39,524 nucleotides of DNA from Thermoplasmata archaeon. Lineage in GTDB: Archaea; Thermoplasmatota; Thermoplasmata; Lutacidiplasmatales; UBA184. Below the pieces are notes generated by a model. That model made no database searches. It was not told the origin of the DNA and worked only from the letters and a program-made list of their open reading frames with translations. The position numbers and the translations under genes were made by a program. Location of the stretch: positions 1 to 39,524 of the forward strand of contig DAHUYN010000016.1 of assembly GCA_027315165.1 (NCBI GenBank), written 5' to 3'. Positions 22,146 through 30,341 of the stretch are shown piece by piece (position 1 is the first letter of the stretch; each line of letters opens with the position of its first letter).

Positions 22146-22934
22146 ATGCGAGGGCGGCCCCGCGGCACCGACCGCCGAGCGGCGGTCCTCGTCGTCGTGG
22201 CTCTCGGCCTTCTGGTCGGCCTCTTCGGCTTCGACGCCGCCACCGGGGCGCGGCTCGGGGGTCTGCCTCTCGGCCTTGAGACCCCGTCCCCTACGCCCGC
22301 CTCGGGAGCGACCTACTCGCTCGCGATGTCGATCACGGTGAACGCGACGACGGGTCTCGACCAGGTCTCGCCCGCGAACCTGAGCTTCCCTCTCGGCGTG
22401 CCGATCCGCCTGACGATCACGAACTACGACACCGGCGCGAACCCCGTCGCTTCGATGTGGGGGCGCGTGATGGGGACCTCCAATGGGGCCGAGACCGTGG
22501 CGTTCGGGAACGCCTCGAGCGGGTCGTCGCGCTCGTGGATCGCCCCGTTCCAGGTCTCCCACACGTTCACGATCCTCCCGTTCGGGCTGAGATGGACCGG
22601 CATGGGGTCGAACGGCAGTCAGAGCTGGGGCTACGGGGGGAACGGCTCGATGATGGGCGGCGGGTCCGGCTCCGGGATGGGCGGCATGGGAGGCTCGGGG
22701 GGCATGTGGGGCGGGTTCGGGATGGGCTCCGGTCCTCTCGGCGTCGTCCGGATGCCCATGATGATGGTGAACCTCCCGATCCCCGCGGCCGCGGACAACT
22801 CGACGCCCGCGATCGTGTCGGCGACCCTCCTCTTCGAGACGCCGGGCCAGTTCCAATGGTCCTGCGTGGCCCCGTGCGACACGACCTCGATGGCCTCGAA
22901 CGGGTTCATGCGTGGGACCCTTTCGATCTCCTAG
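22146..22934 (+). CDS. Membrane-anchored cupredoxin (sulfocyanin/CuA-like) with Met/Gly-rich insert
   Basis: This 262-residue protein has an N-terminal anchor helix (residues 12-28) and an extracytoplasmic beta-sandwich. PIRLTITNYDTGANPV and SHTFTILPFG (His139) are typical cupredoxin strands. The C-terminal FETPGQFQWSCVAPCDTTSM gives Cys240 and Cys244 with the C-x3-C spacing of CuA sites. The His expected four residues after the second Cys is Ser248, and Met249 and Met255 follow. Between the halves (about 152-200) is a Gly/Met-rich insert, for example MGGMGGSGGMWGGFGMGSG, that could hold extra copper. Small blue copper proteins such as sulfocyanin serve respiratory electron transfer in archaea. 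With one His seen, the metal site cannot be assigned as blue copper or CuA, and metal storage is another option. Confidence 0.65.
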   Translation: MRGRPRGTDRRAAVLVVVALGLLVGLFGFDAATGARLGGLPLGLETPSPTPASGATYSLAMSITVNATTGLDQVSPANLSFPLGVPIRLTITNYDTGANPVASMWGRVMGTSNGAETVAFGNASSGSSRSWIAPFQVSHTFTILPFGLRWTGMGSNGSQSWGYGGNGSMMGGGSGSGMGGMGGSGGMWGGFGMGSGPLGVVRMPMMMVNLPIPAAADNSTPAIVSATLLFETPGQFQWSCVAPCDTTSMASNGFMRGTLSIS

Positions 22935-23121
22935 GCACCCTTCGGGCCCTTCGATCCCCGAGGTGCTGACTCGAGGGACGGCGGCCCCGCGCGCCACGCT
23001 CCCGGTCTCGAGAGGCTACGCGGTCGTCCGATGGGCGACGTGGACCCGCCGGGGAGGCGGCCGGGGCCGTAGGGGCTCGCGAGATCGCGCCGACCGTCGG
23101 GAGACGCTTTTGCGAAGGTCA

Positions 23122-23128
23122 GGGATAA
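23122..23128 (+). promoter_or_regulatory. TATA-like box GGATAAG
   Basis: GGATAAG is centred about 28 bases before the GTG at 23153. The same GATAAGCC core recurs at the same distance before the gene starting at 24561. Confidence 0.4.
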
Positions 23129-23152
23129 GCCACCTGGGACTCTTCCCGGGTC

Positions 23153-24166
23153 GTGCTCGTGTCCGCACGACTCCGACGCTGGCTGACCGGTCCCAAGGCC
23201 GACCCGTCCGTTCGCCTTCGGTTCCTCGAGGAGGTCGAACGACGACCCGAGGACGACCCGAAGGTTCGCGCCGCAGCGGACGCGGTGGGCCGGAGCGGCT
23301 GGGCCGCGGGACTGCTGAGCTATCAGATGCCCGACGGGCATTGGGTGACGCCGGGGTCCTCGGCCCGCGAGCTGTACCTTCCGAAGTACCTCGCGACGAA
23401 CTGGGTCGCGATCGTCCTGGCCGACCTCGGGATGACTCGGCGGGACCCTCGCATCCGCCGGACGGCCGAGCTCATCCTCGACCGGTGGGGCCAGGCGAAC
23501 GAGGACCTGAGCGGGACCACCGGCGAGGTCTGTGTCACCGGGAACGCGGTCCGCACGCTGCTCCGCTTCGGCTACGGGGACCACCCGGTCGTCCTCCGAT
23601 CCCTCGAGTGGCTGGTGCGCACGCAGCGCAAGGACGGCGGCTGGTACTGCGCGGAGCGGGCCACGGGCTCCCTCGACTGCTGGGAGGGGCTCGCCGCCCT
23701 CGCCGAGATCCCCGAAGGGACGCGTTCGGCGGCCGTGCGCGAGTCGATCGCGAAGGGGGCCGAGTTCTACCTGAAACGGAACCTCCTGCACGAGGGTCCC
23801 GTGCGCTATCCGCCCTGGTTCCGCATCCACTATCCGAACCACTACTACTACGATCTTCTCGTGGGGCTCCGCCTCCTCACGCGCCTCGGGTACGGAAAGG
23901 ACCCGCGGTTGGGGCCGGCCCTGCGCTGGCTTCGCGAGAAGCGCCGGACGGACGGCACCTGGGCGCTCGACGCCGCGCATCCGGACAACGATCCGGCGCG
24001 CGGCGGCTACGAGTTCGGTCAACGCCTCGCCGACCGGGTGTCGCTCGTGTTCCCGATGCTCCTCGAACCGTTGCACGTCCCGAGCCGGTGGGCGACGGTC
24101 GAGGCGCTCAGCATCCTCCGGCGAGTCGAGTCCGACGAGGACGGGCCTCGGGACGCCGCGCGCTGA
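23153..24166 (+). CDS. Prenyltransferase/squalene-cyclase repeat (alpha/alpha toroid) protein
   Basis: This 337-residue protein is nearly all helical, with repeated Gly-rich turns of the terpenoid cyclase/prenyltransferase toroid type: YQMPDGHWVTPG, QRKDGGWYCAE and RRTDGTWALDA. It is half the length of squalene-hopene cyclases. I see no DxDD motif, so cyclase activity is unlikely from sequence alone. There is no signal peptide, so it is cytoplasmic. Related short proteins are common in archaea and actinobacteria with no known role. GTG at 23153 is chosen for its spacing from the box at 23122-23128; a second GTG at 23159 is equally possible. It stands between the cupredoxin and Met-rich genes, but each gene has its own box, so an operon is not indicated. 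Confidence 0.7.
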   Translation: MLVSARLRRWLTGPKADPSVRLRFLEEVERRPEDDPKVRAAADAVGRSGWAAGLLSYQMPDGHWVTPGSSARELYLPKYLATNWVAIVLADLGMTRRDPRIRRTAELILDRWGQANEDLSGTTGEVCVTGNAVRTLLRFGYGDHPVVLRSLEWLVRTQRKDGGWYCAERATGSLDCWEGLAALAEIPEGTRSAAVRESIAKGAEFYLKRNLLHEGPVRYPPWFRIHYPNHYYYDLLVGLRLLTRLGYGKDPRLGPALRWLREKRRTDGTWALDAAHPDNDPARGGYEFGQRLADRVSLVFPMLLEPLHVPSRWATVEALSILRRVESDEDGPRDAAR

Positions 24167-24528
24167 CCTCACGATGGAGGGATCCGGGCTCCCGTGAACG
24201 GTCGAGTCTTGGGAGACCCGTTCCGCGTCCACGTCGAGCGCGACCGGGGCGCTGCGAGCGTCGACACGCGCCTCGCCGAGCCCGCGCGCCGAGGTCTCCC
24301 CCGCTCCCGGCCGCGACCGGGTCCGTGCGCCGCCGCCGCCGTCGAACGGGGCGCTCGGCGAGTTCGCGGACGGTAGCTCGACGCGACTCGGCGCGTGCGG
24401 GCATCGCCGGGGCGTTGACGTCGGGAACAACGGTCGTCGTCGCCACCCCCGTCGGTCACGCGCGGCCGTAGGCTGGGGTCGTGTGGGCCCCGCCTTCCCG
24501 AACCCGTCAAGCGGCCTTTCCTCACCGT
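24167..24528. other. Intergenic region without a supported gene
   Basis: Only short Arg-rich frames are present. Nothing is recognisable as coding or structural RNA. The right edge carries the promoter of the Met-rich protein. Confidence 0.5.
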
Positions 24529-24535
24529 TGATAAG
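24529..24535 (+). promoter_or_regulatory. TATA-like box TGATAAG
   Basis: TGATAAG is centred 29 bases before the ATG at 24561 and 14 bases before the in-frame ATG at 24546. The spacing favours 24561 as the start. Confidence 0.4.
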
Positions 24536-24560
24536 CCTCGATAGGATGACGAGGGCCGCC

Positions 24561-25463
24561 ATGGTCGGGCCCTCGAGTTCGGCCGCCACGTCGCCCACGG
24601 CGTCCGGCGCTCCGAGCGCTCCGGGACGTCCCCCGGCTTCCTCGAGACCGAGAAGGGTCGGCGGGGTCGTCGCGGTCGTCGTGGTCGTCGCGGTCGCGGC
24701 GGTCGCGCTCCTGGCGGGGCTCTGGGCGGCGGGATGGATTCCGGGAAGCGGGCCGGCGTCTTCGACCGCGGTCTCCTACTCGACCGCCGCGACGGTCGCC
24801 GCCTCCGCGAGCGCGGGCTACGAGCGTGGAGGCTGGCAGCTCATCCAGGCCTTCGGCTTCATGCTGCACGCCGGGTCGAGCCTCCAGCTCCCGTCGTTCG
24901 GACCGGTCTGCCCGATGCACGCGGCGCCGGGCATGAACGGAGCCTCGGCGATGTTCCCGGGGTATGGCAACCCGGGCGCCGGCGTCTCCCCCGGCTGGGA
25001 GATGCTCTTCCGAAACTCGAGCGGAACGCTCCTTCTCGTCCTGGTCCTGAACGGCAAGGCCCAGGTCGTCGGGGACGCGTACGGCTCCAACTGCCTCCTC
25101 TATCCGTTCACGCGCGGGATCCCGACGTCGGTCCTTGACTCGACGGCCGTCGTCGCGGCCATCAACGTGGCGGGCGGCAGCGCGTTCCTCGCCTCGCACA
25201 GCTCGGTGAGCTCGGTGGTCGGACTGACGGGGGGCACCACGATACATGCCTTCCCCTCGCCACCGGTCAACGCGACGTGGGGGGTCATGTACACGAGCTG
25301 CGGCATGGGTCCCGAGATGATGGGTACCGGCGCGGCGTTCCTCGGCTGGGCCAACGCGACGAGCGGGGTCGTCCTCAACACGACGCAGACCTCGGGGGCC
25401 TGTATGGCCGCAGGGACGATGCCCTCGATGCCGTCCGGCGCGTGGTCGTGGCCGCCGTCGTAG
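24561..25463 (+). CDS. Anchored Met-rich extracytoplasmic protein, unknown function
   Basis: I do not recognise this 300-residue protein. A Pro/Ser/Ala-rich N-terminal tail of about 35 residues is followed by one membrane helix (a Val/Ala run to about residue 62, ending GLWAAGWIPG), so the rest is outside the cell. The outside part has about four clusters of Met with Cys or His: VCPMHAAPGMNG, SCGMGPEMMGTG, ACMAAGTMPSMPSG and the earlier FMLHAGS. Such Met/Cys/His patches occur in copper-binding proteins, and a cupredoxin lies 1.6 kb upstream. Copper binding is therefore a fair but unproven guess. The fold looks beta-rich. It converges with the TfoX-like gene. Confidence 0.6.
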   Translation: MVGPSSSAATSPTASGAPSAPGRPPASSRPRRVGGVVAVVVVVAVAAVALLAGLWAAGWIPGSGPASSTAVSYSTAATVAASASAGYERGGWQLIQAFGFMLHAGSSLQLPSFGPVCPMHAAPGMNGASAMFPGYGNPGAGVSPGWEMLFRNSSGTLLLVLVLNGKAQVVGDAYGSNCLLYPFTRGIPTSVLDSTAVVAAINVAGGSAFLASHSSVSSVVGLTGGTTIHAFPSPPVNATWGVMYTSCGMGPEMMGTGAAFLGWANATSGVVLNTTQTSGACMAAGTMPSMPSGAWSWPPS

Positions 25464-25628
25464 GCGCTTCGTGGCGCGCGGCCAACGTCCAGCGCGCCGG
25501 CGCGGCCCGGGCTGCCCTTCGAGCCCCCCCTCCGCGGGGCCTCGGCCCCGCCCGCTCGCGCCGACCGTGACCTCGGCCTCCGCTCCGCGCGACGACGGCT
25601 CTCCTTCGTTGCGTCCGAAAGGTCCCGT

Positions 25629-25991
25629 TCAGCGGGATCGTCGGGCCCGCTGCGTGGGCGGACCCTTCTTCGGTCTCTTCTCGGGAAGCCCTCCGACGAC
25701 CGTCTGCGCCCGTCGGACCCACTCAAGGAGCGCCGCATCGCTCACGAGCGCCGTGGCCGAGACCTTCACCCATCCCTGCAGGCCTTTGCCGCCCCGCATC
25801 GGGTGGGCTCCGGGCGCTCGGAGCCAACGCGCCGTCTCCTCGAGGGGGACCCGCACGACGAGGTCGTCGCGAGAGACGCCGACCACGAGGTGACCGCGCT
25901 CGAGCAGACCGATGCCGCCGAACAGGCGAGTCTCGGAGGCGCCCGGGAGAAGTCGGCGAGCTCGCTCCGCGAGTCGTGTGTCGTAGGGCAT
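25629..25991 (-). CDS. TfoX/Sxy N-terminal domain protein
   Basis: This 120-residue protein has the pattern of stand-alone TfoX_N domains: MPYDTRLAERARRLL, then ETRLFGGIGLLERGHLVVGV, DDLVVRVP, a central GAHPMRGGKGLQGWVKV and the C-terminal helix LLEWVRRAQTVVGGLP. A basic tail KRPKKGPPTQRARRSR is added. In Haemophilus and E. coli the larger TfoX/Sxy proteins control competence genes. The small solo domain is widespread and uncharacterised, so no competence role is implied. The ATG at 25991 stands 28 bases from a CTTATCC box on the minus strand. Confidence 0.82.
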   Translation of the reverse strand: MPYDTRLAERARRLLPGASETRLFGGIGLLERGHLVVGVSRDDLVVRVPLEETARWLRAPGAHPMRGGKGLQGWVKVSATALVSDAALLEWVRRAQTVVGGLPEKRPKKGPPTQRARRSR

Positions 25992-26015
25992 GGCGCGGGG
26001 AGACGACCTTCTCTC

Positions 26016-26022
26016 GGATAAG
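26016..26022 (-). promoter_or_regulatory. TATA-like box CTTATCC (minus strand)
   Basis: CTTATCC on the minus strand is centred 28 bases before the ATG at 25991. This predicts a leaderless message for the TfoX-like gene. Confidence 0.5.
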
Positions 26023-26289
26023 CGATCGTTCCCGGCGACCGCCGGGGGACCGACCGCGGCACCGCGATGGAGGGAGGGCCCGCACCCGGCCTCCGACCAC
26101 GAGGGGCTCCAACGCCTACGAGGTGAGCGCGGGTCCCGCCTCCGATCGGCTGTCACCCCCGGGTCGCCGGCGGGGATCTGAGCCGCCTCTCGACCCCCCG
26201 ACGCCACTCCTGCTTCGGGCCTCCCACGCGTCCAACGCCCCGACGTCGTGTGCGGGGCGCTCTACGACCGGTCTCGCGGCGGCGGTCCC

Positions 26290-29200
26290 TCAGCGAGCCG
26301 ACCGACGGGGCGTGGCGGGCGGCCGGCCCGACGGGGGTCGGGGACGACCTCGCCGACGAACGAGAACCAGGAGGACCACCGCGACGGCCGCGATCGCGAT
26401 CGCGCCGAGCCCGAGGGGGAGATACCAACTCGAGCCGTTGGACGAGCTGGCGGCGGGTGGCGACAGCGAATAGTGGACGATCGTGGCGTAGCCCGAAGCG
26501 ACGTTGACGCTCGTGACCTGCGTGGTCCAGCCGGAGGCCGAGACGACGACGCGGTAGGTCCCCGCCGGCAGGGAGGCGTTGAACGAACCACCGGCACCGA
26601 CCGCGATCGGGTTCGTCGCGATCTCGAGCGTGGCGCCGACCGGCGAGATCGTTCCGGTGACCCAGCCGACCGAGGCGTTGAGGGCGAGGTCCGCCTGCCG
26701 TGTCGTCTCGGCGTAGAGGACGATCTGCTGGTCGAGGGGATCGTAGCCCGACGCGGAGGCGTTCAGCCAGTACACGCCCGGCAGCGCGACGATCGAGAAC
26801 GTGCCGGAGACGAGCCCGACCGCGGAGCCGTTGAACGCGAGCGCCGCGGTCAATGGTGACACGGTGCCGTTGAGCGTCCCGTACGCGAGCGACAGGTAGA
26901 GGTTCGCGACGACGGTCGCGAGCGTTGCGACGGTCTGGGGCCCGCTGGTCCCGTTCGCATAGCCGGCGAGCGAGGCGTTGACCCAGTACGTTCCGGCCGC
27001 GAGTTCGACGCGGTACGCGCCGTTCGTCGTCGAGAGAGGCCGACCGTTGAGGGTCGCGGAGGCCGAGGCGGGGCTCACGACGCCGGTGAGGACGCCCCAC
27101 GTCGGAGAGAGGTGCGCGACGACCGCCGTCGTCGCGTTGGTCCGTACGGTGACGTTCGTGAAGTAGGTCGAGTAGAGGTGCTGGGAGACGACCACGGCGT
27201 GAACGCCGGGCGCCACGGTCGCCACGAAGGAGCCGTTCGCGGCGAGGACCGGGACCTGGTGTCCGTCGATCGTCACGTTCGCGCTCGTCGGGTCGACGAG
27301 ACCGGCGATGACGCCGGGGTACGGCGTGAGGTTCGCATAGACGGTCGTCACGTTCGCGGTCGAGACGGTCTCGAGGACGGAGAGTCCGTGGAAACCGGGC
27401 GCCGAGACGTTCACCCAGTAGGCGCCCGGGGACAGCGTGAGGTTCGTCGTGCCGTTCGGCAGCGCGAGGAGGACGCCGTCAAGACGCGTGGTCGCGTTCG
27501 GCGGGCTCGCCACGATCCCGAGGAAGCCGGGGGCTCCCGGCGCCCGGCACACTCCCCCGAGCGTCTCTGAGTAGCAGGCCTGCAGCTGGAAGCTCGCGTT
27601 GACGACCCCGGAGAGGTTCTCGGAACCGCTCACGACCGCGCCGAACCAGCTCGCGAAGTGGAAGGTGCTGCCGTTGTCGTTGACGACCGCCGGCGCCGAG
27701 AGATTGTAGCGCTGCCCGACGAGCCAGTCGGCCGACCGAGCGAGCACCCCGACCGACCACGAGGCGTTCGTCGGCACGGTGCCCGCGATGGAGAGGTTCG
27801 TCGCGACGTTCGACGAGAGGGTGACGTTGACGATCTCGGCGGTGTACATCGAGATGTTGTAGTCGTAGCCCCAGATGCACGTGCTGCAGCTCCACTCCTG
27901 GGTCGACCGGGCGTCCGTCCAGAGGGGGAGGGCACCGCCCGCGTTGGCGATGAGGTCCGTGTAGTCGCCGATCCACCAGGCGTAGCCGAGGTTCGCGTAG
28001 TGAGGGTAGGAGTCGGTGTCGGAGACGGGGAACTCGGGGTCGAACGAGGTTCCCCCGTTGTGCGAGACCGCGCCCAGGAGCCGATAGTGGCCGGACGTCG
28101 CGTTCACGCCATACCAGACGACGTAGACGGTTCCGGCCGGGTCGATCGCCACGGAGGGCTGGAAGTCCTCGAGCGAGCGGTCCGAGTTGACCGTGAGGGG
28201 CTTGGACCAGTGGCTGCCGTTGTCGTCCGAGTAGGAGAGCGAAACGAACGGGCTCCCGGCCCGGCCGCCCGAGCCGTTCTGCCAGACGAGGAAGAGGCGT
28301 CCGTCGTAGGCGTTGCCCGCGTGGGCGTCGAGCCCCAGCCCCGGAAGCATGTAGGCCCGGAACGTATCCGGCGACGGCGAGCCGTACTCGGTGGCGCCGA
28401 CCCCCGCGATCACCGGCGTCGAGAAGCTGTGCCCGTGATCGACGGACCGGGCGAACTCGACCTGAGCGGTAGTTTGGTCGACCCAGGAGGCGTCGATCGC
28501 GCCCGAACGGTCGACGACGAGTTCCACACCCCGTTGGGAGTCGGTCCCGCCGCTGATCTCGAGCGGGCTCGACCAGGTGGTTCCGTTGTCGGTCGAGTTC
28601 TGGATGTAGATCTGGGAGCCGGCGCCGTCGTCGGTGTAGGCGACGTAGACCTCTCCGGTCGTTGCGTCGACCGCGGTCCACGGCTTGTCGAGGCTCGTGC
28701 TCCCGTTGCCTCGCACCGGGACCGGCGTGCCCCAGGTCATCCCTCCGTCGAGCGAGGTCGTGACGAAGACGCCGTACCCCGAGGTCGAGTACGGACAGCC
28801 GGTCTGTGTGGTCGTGTAGCCCATGTCGATGTAGTAGACGTGGTCGTTCGGACCGAAGGCGACGGCGGTGTCGGCGATGTGGAACTCACACGCCGGCAGG
28901 GGAGAGTCGTGCCAAGAGTGGCCTCCGTCGAACGAGGTGAACACGCCGCTCACGCCTTGATCGTTGTAGACGGTCGAGTTGTTGACCACGGCCGGCGCCT
29001 GGTAGAGGCTGCCCGCCACGAAGTCGAGCGGGTTCGTGGGATTCTGGGCGATCATCCCTTCGCCGCTCCAGTTGGCGACGAGCCAGTTCGAGGGCGTCGT
29101 CCCCAAGAGGGCCGGCCTCGAGGCGGCAACGGCGGAGGTGGGGAGCGTTGGGGCCACGGGGCCGCACGCGGGACTCACGCACGCTTCCGAGAGGGAGGCG

Positions 29201-29373
29201 GCTCGAGGGGCGGCCGCGAACACCACTGGCGCGCTCCGGGCCGCCGCTGGACCGGTCAGATAGGTCAGCCCCGTCAGACCGGCCACGAGGAAGAGGGCGA
29301 CGAGGGCGAGCACGCTCCATCGCATACCGCGGCGCCGGGACCTGGTGGACGGACCGTCGTGCTCGCGACCCAT
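26290..29373 (-). CDS. Large surface protein with BNR/sialidase-type propeller and PEGA-like repeats
   Basis: This 1027-residue protein has an Arg-rich N-terminus and a hydrophobic helix (about 18-40) for export. Residues about 85-560 contain at least six Asp-box (S-x-D-x-G-x-x-W type) repeats, for example SFDGGHSWHDSP, SLDGGMTWGTPV, STDNGTTWSSPL and SDDNGSHWSKPL, marking a sialidase-like beta-propeller. The Arg triad and other catalytic residues of true sialidases are not evident. Residues about 600-960 hold around six PEGA/carboxypeptidase-regulatory-like repeats of the form G-x-V-x-P...N-G...L-x-x-G-x-Y-W-V-N-A-S. A final helix ends VLLVLVRRRGRPR, anchoring it outside. Sequons are very frequent. 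The ATG at 29373 is chosen because a GGGGAG ribosome site precedes it. Adhesion or S-layer-associated function is likely. Confidence 0.78.
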   Translation of the reverse strand: MGREHDGPSTRSRRRGMRWSVLALVALFLVAGLTGLTYLTGPAAARSAPVVFAAAPRAASLSEACVSPACGPVAPTLPTSAVAASRPALLGTTPSNWLVANWSGEGMIAQNPTNPLDFVAGSLYQAPAVVNNSTVYNDQGVSGVFTSFDGGHSWHDSPLPACEFHIADTAVAFGPNDHVYYIDMGYTTTQTGCPYSTSGYGVFVTTSLDGGMTWGTPVPVRGNGSTSLDKPWTAVDATTGEVYVAYTDDGAGSQIYIQNSTDNGTTWSSPLEISGGTDSQRGVELVVDRSGAIDASWVDQTTAQVEFARSVDHGHSFSTPVIAGVGATEYGSPSPDTFRAYMLPGLGLDAHAGNAYDGRLFLVWQNGSGGRAGSPFVSLSYSDDNGSHWSKPLTVNSDRSLEDFQPSVAIDPAGTVYVVWYGVNATSGHYRLLGAVSHNGGTSFDPEFPVSDTDSYPHYANLGYAWWIGDYTDLIANAGGALPLWTDARSTQEWSCSTCIWGYDYNISMYTAEIVNVTLSSNVATNLSIAGTVPTNASWSVGVLARSADWLVGQRYNLSAPAVVNDNGSTFHFASWFGAVVSGSENLSGVVNASFQLQACYSETLGGVCRAPGAPGFLGIVASPPNATTRLDGVLLALPNGTTNLTLSPGAYWVNVSAPGFHGLSVLETVSTANVTTVYANLTPYPGVIAGLVDPTSANVTIDGHQVPVLAANGSFVATVAPGVHAVVVSQHLYSTYFTNVTVRTNATTAVVAHLSPTWGVLTGVVSPASASATLNGRPLSTTNGAYRVELAAGTYWVNASLAGYANGTSGPQTVATLATVVANLYLSLAYGTLNGTVSPLTAALAFNGSAVGLVSGTFSIVALPGVYWLNASASGYDPLDQQIVLYAETTRQADLALNASVGWVTGTISPVGATLEIATNPIAVGAGGSFNASLPAGTYRVVVSASGWTTQVTSVNVASGYATIVHYSLSPPAASSSNGSSWYLPLGLGAIAIAAVAVVLLVLVRRRGRPRPPSGRPPATPRRSAR

Positions 29374-29591
29374 CTGAGAGAGCTCCCCGGGAGGAGGACC
29401 GAGGGCGTAGATGAAACCGCCGGCCCGATACCGACCCACGCCCTCGCCCGGCGGCGCCGCACTGCCTCGCGGCGAGCCGGGCCGCACGGTCACGGACCCG
29501 TCGTCGTCGAAGGGCCGGGAGCGGCCGAGCCCGCGCGGGGAGGTCTCGCCAGGCGCCACGGACGCGGGCGTCCCCTTCGGGTTCGACCCCG

Positions 29592-29942
29592 TCACGAGAG
29601 CGACTCCTCGACGAGCTCTGCGAGGACCGCCGCGTTGGAGCGCTCGGCGTCCTTGGCGGCGTAGACGAGCGTGAGGGTCCCTCGCCTCGCGAGGGCCACG
29701 AGCGCCGCGATCTCGGACGGCCGTCGCCGCAGCTCCGCCCGATACCGAGCCCGGAACATCGGATACCGGGCGGGGTCGTGGCCGTACCACCGACGCAGCT
29801 CGTCGCTGGGGGCGAGGTCCTTCCGCCAGGCATCGAGGTGAGCCGCGTCCCGAGAGATCCCCCGGGGCCAGAGGCGGTCGATGAGGAGGCGGACGCCGTC
29901 AGAGGCCTCGGCGGGTTCGTAGGCCCGTTTCCTTCGGATCAT
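29592..29942 (-). CDS. DUF488 family protein (YeaO-like)
   Basis: This 116-residue cytoplasmic protein has the full DUF488 pattern: MIRRKRAYEPAE, DGVRLLIDRLWPRGISRD, DAWRKDLAPSDELRRWYGHDP, FRARYRAEL and a C-terminal LTLVYAAKDAERSNA segment. The biochemical role of the family is unknown. The start ATG at 29942 is the family's usual one. No box stands at the leaderless distance. A GATATAC stretch (about 30067-30073, minus strand) could drive it with a leader of about 100 bases. Confidence 0.85.
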   Translation of the reverse strand: MIRRKRAYEPAEASDGVRLLIDRLWPRGISRDAAHLDAWRKDLAPSDELRRWYGHDPARYPMFRARYRAELRRRPSEIAALVALARRGTLTLVYAAKDAERSNAAVLAELVEESLS

Positions 29943-30341
29943 CGGACTCGACGACCCGCGGCGGGCGGCGGCCGGACCGAGTCTCCGCTGTCCTCTCGCG
30001 AGAGGCGCGACGGCTCCTTGGAGAGTCGGTCGAGAGCGTTCGTGGGAGCCGTTGATGGCGGGGGTGTGTATATCGCCGTTCCACCCACCGCCCCTCCCGT
30101 GGCTCGGCGACGGCCGCCGCGGCCACCGAGCCCCCATCGGCCCCGCGGAGCGTCCGCAACCGAGGAGGCTCCCGCGGCGCGTCGGCCTCTCCAAGGGGTC
30201 GGCACGGGACCGCGCTTCGAGGACCACGGCACGGCGACCGCGGCCGCCGCCGGGCGTGGACCCACACGAGGGTCGTGCCCAAGGCGGCTCCGCTGTCGTC
30301 GGCTCGGCCGTGGCCCCCTCGACGGCGCTCGCGTCCGACGC
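29943..30341. other. Intergenic region, no gene seen
   Basis: It separates the DUF488 gene from the 12-helix protein gene, both on minus. An AT-rich GTGTGTATATCG (30064-30075) stands out and may be the DUF488 promoter. The remaining translations are Arg/Pro-rich and unsupported. Confidence 0.4.
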
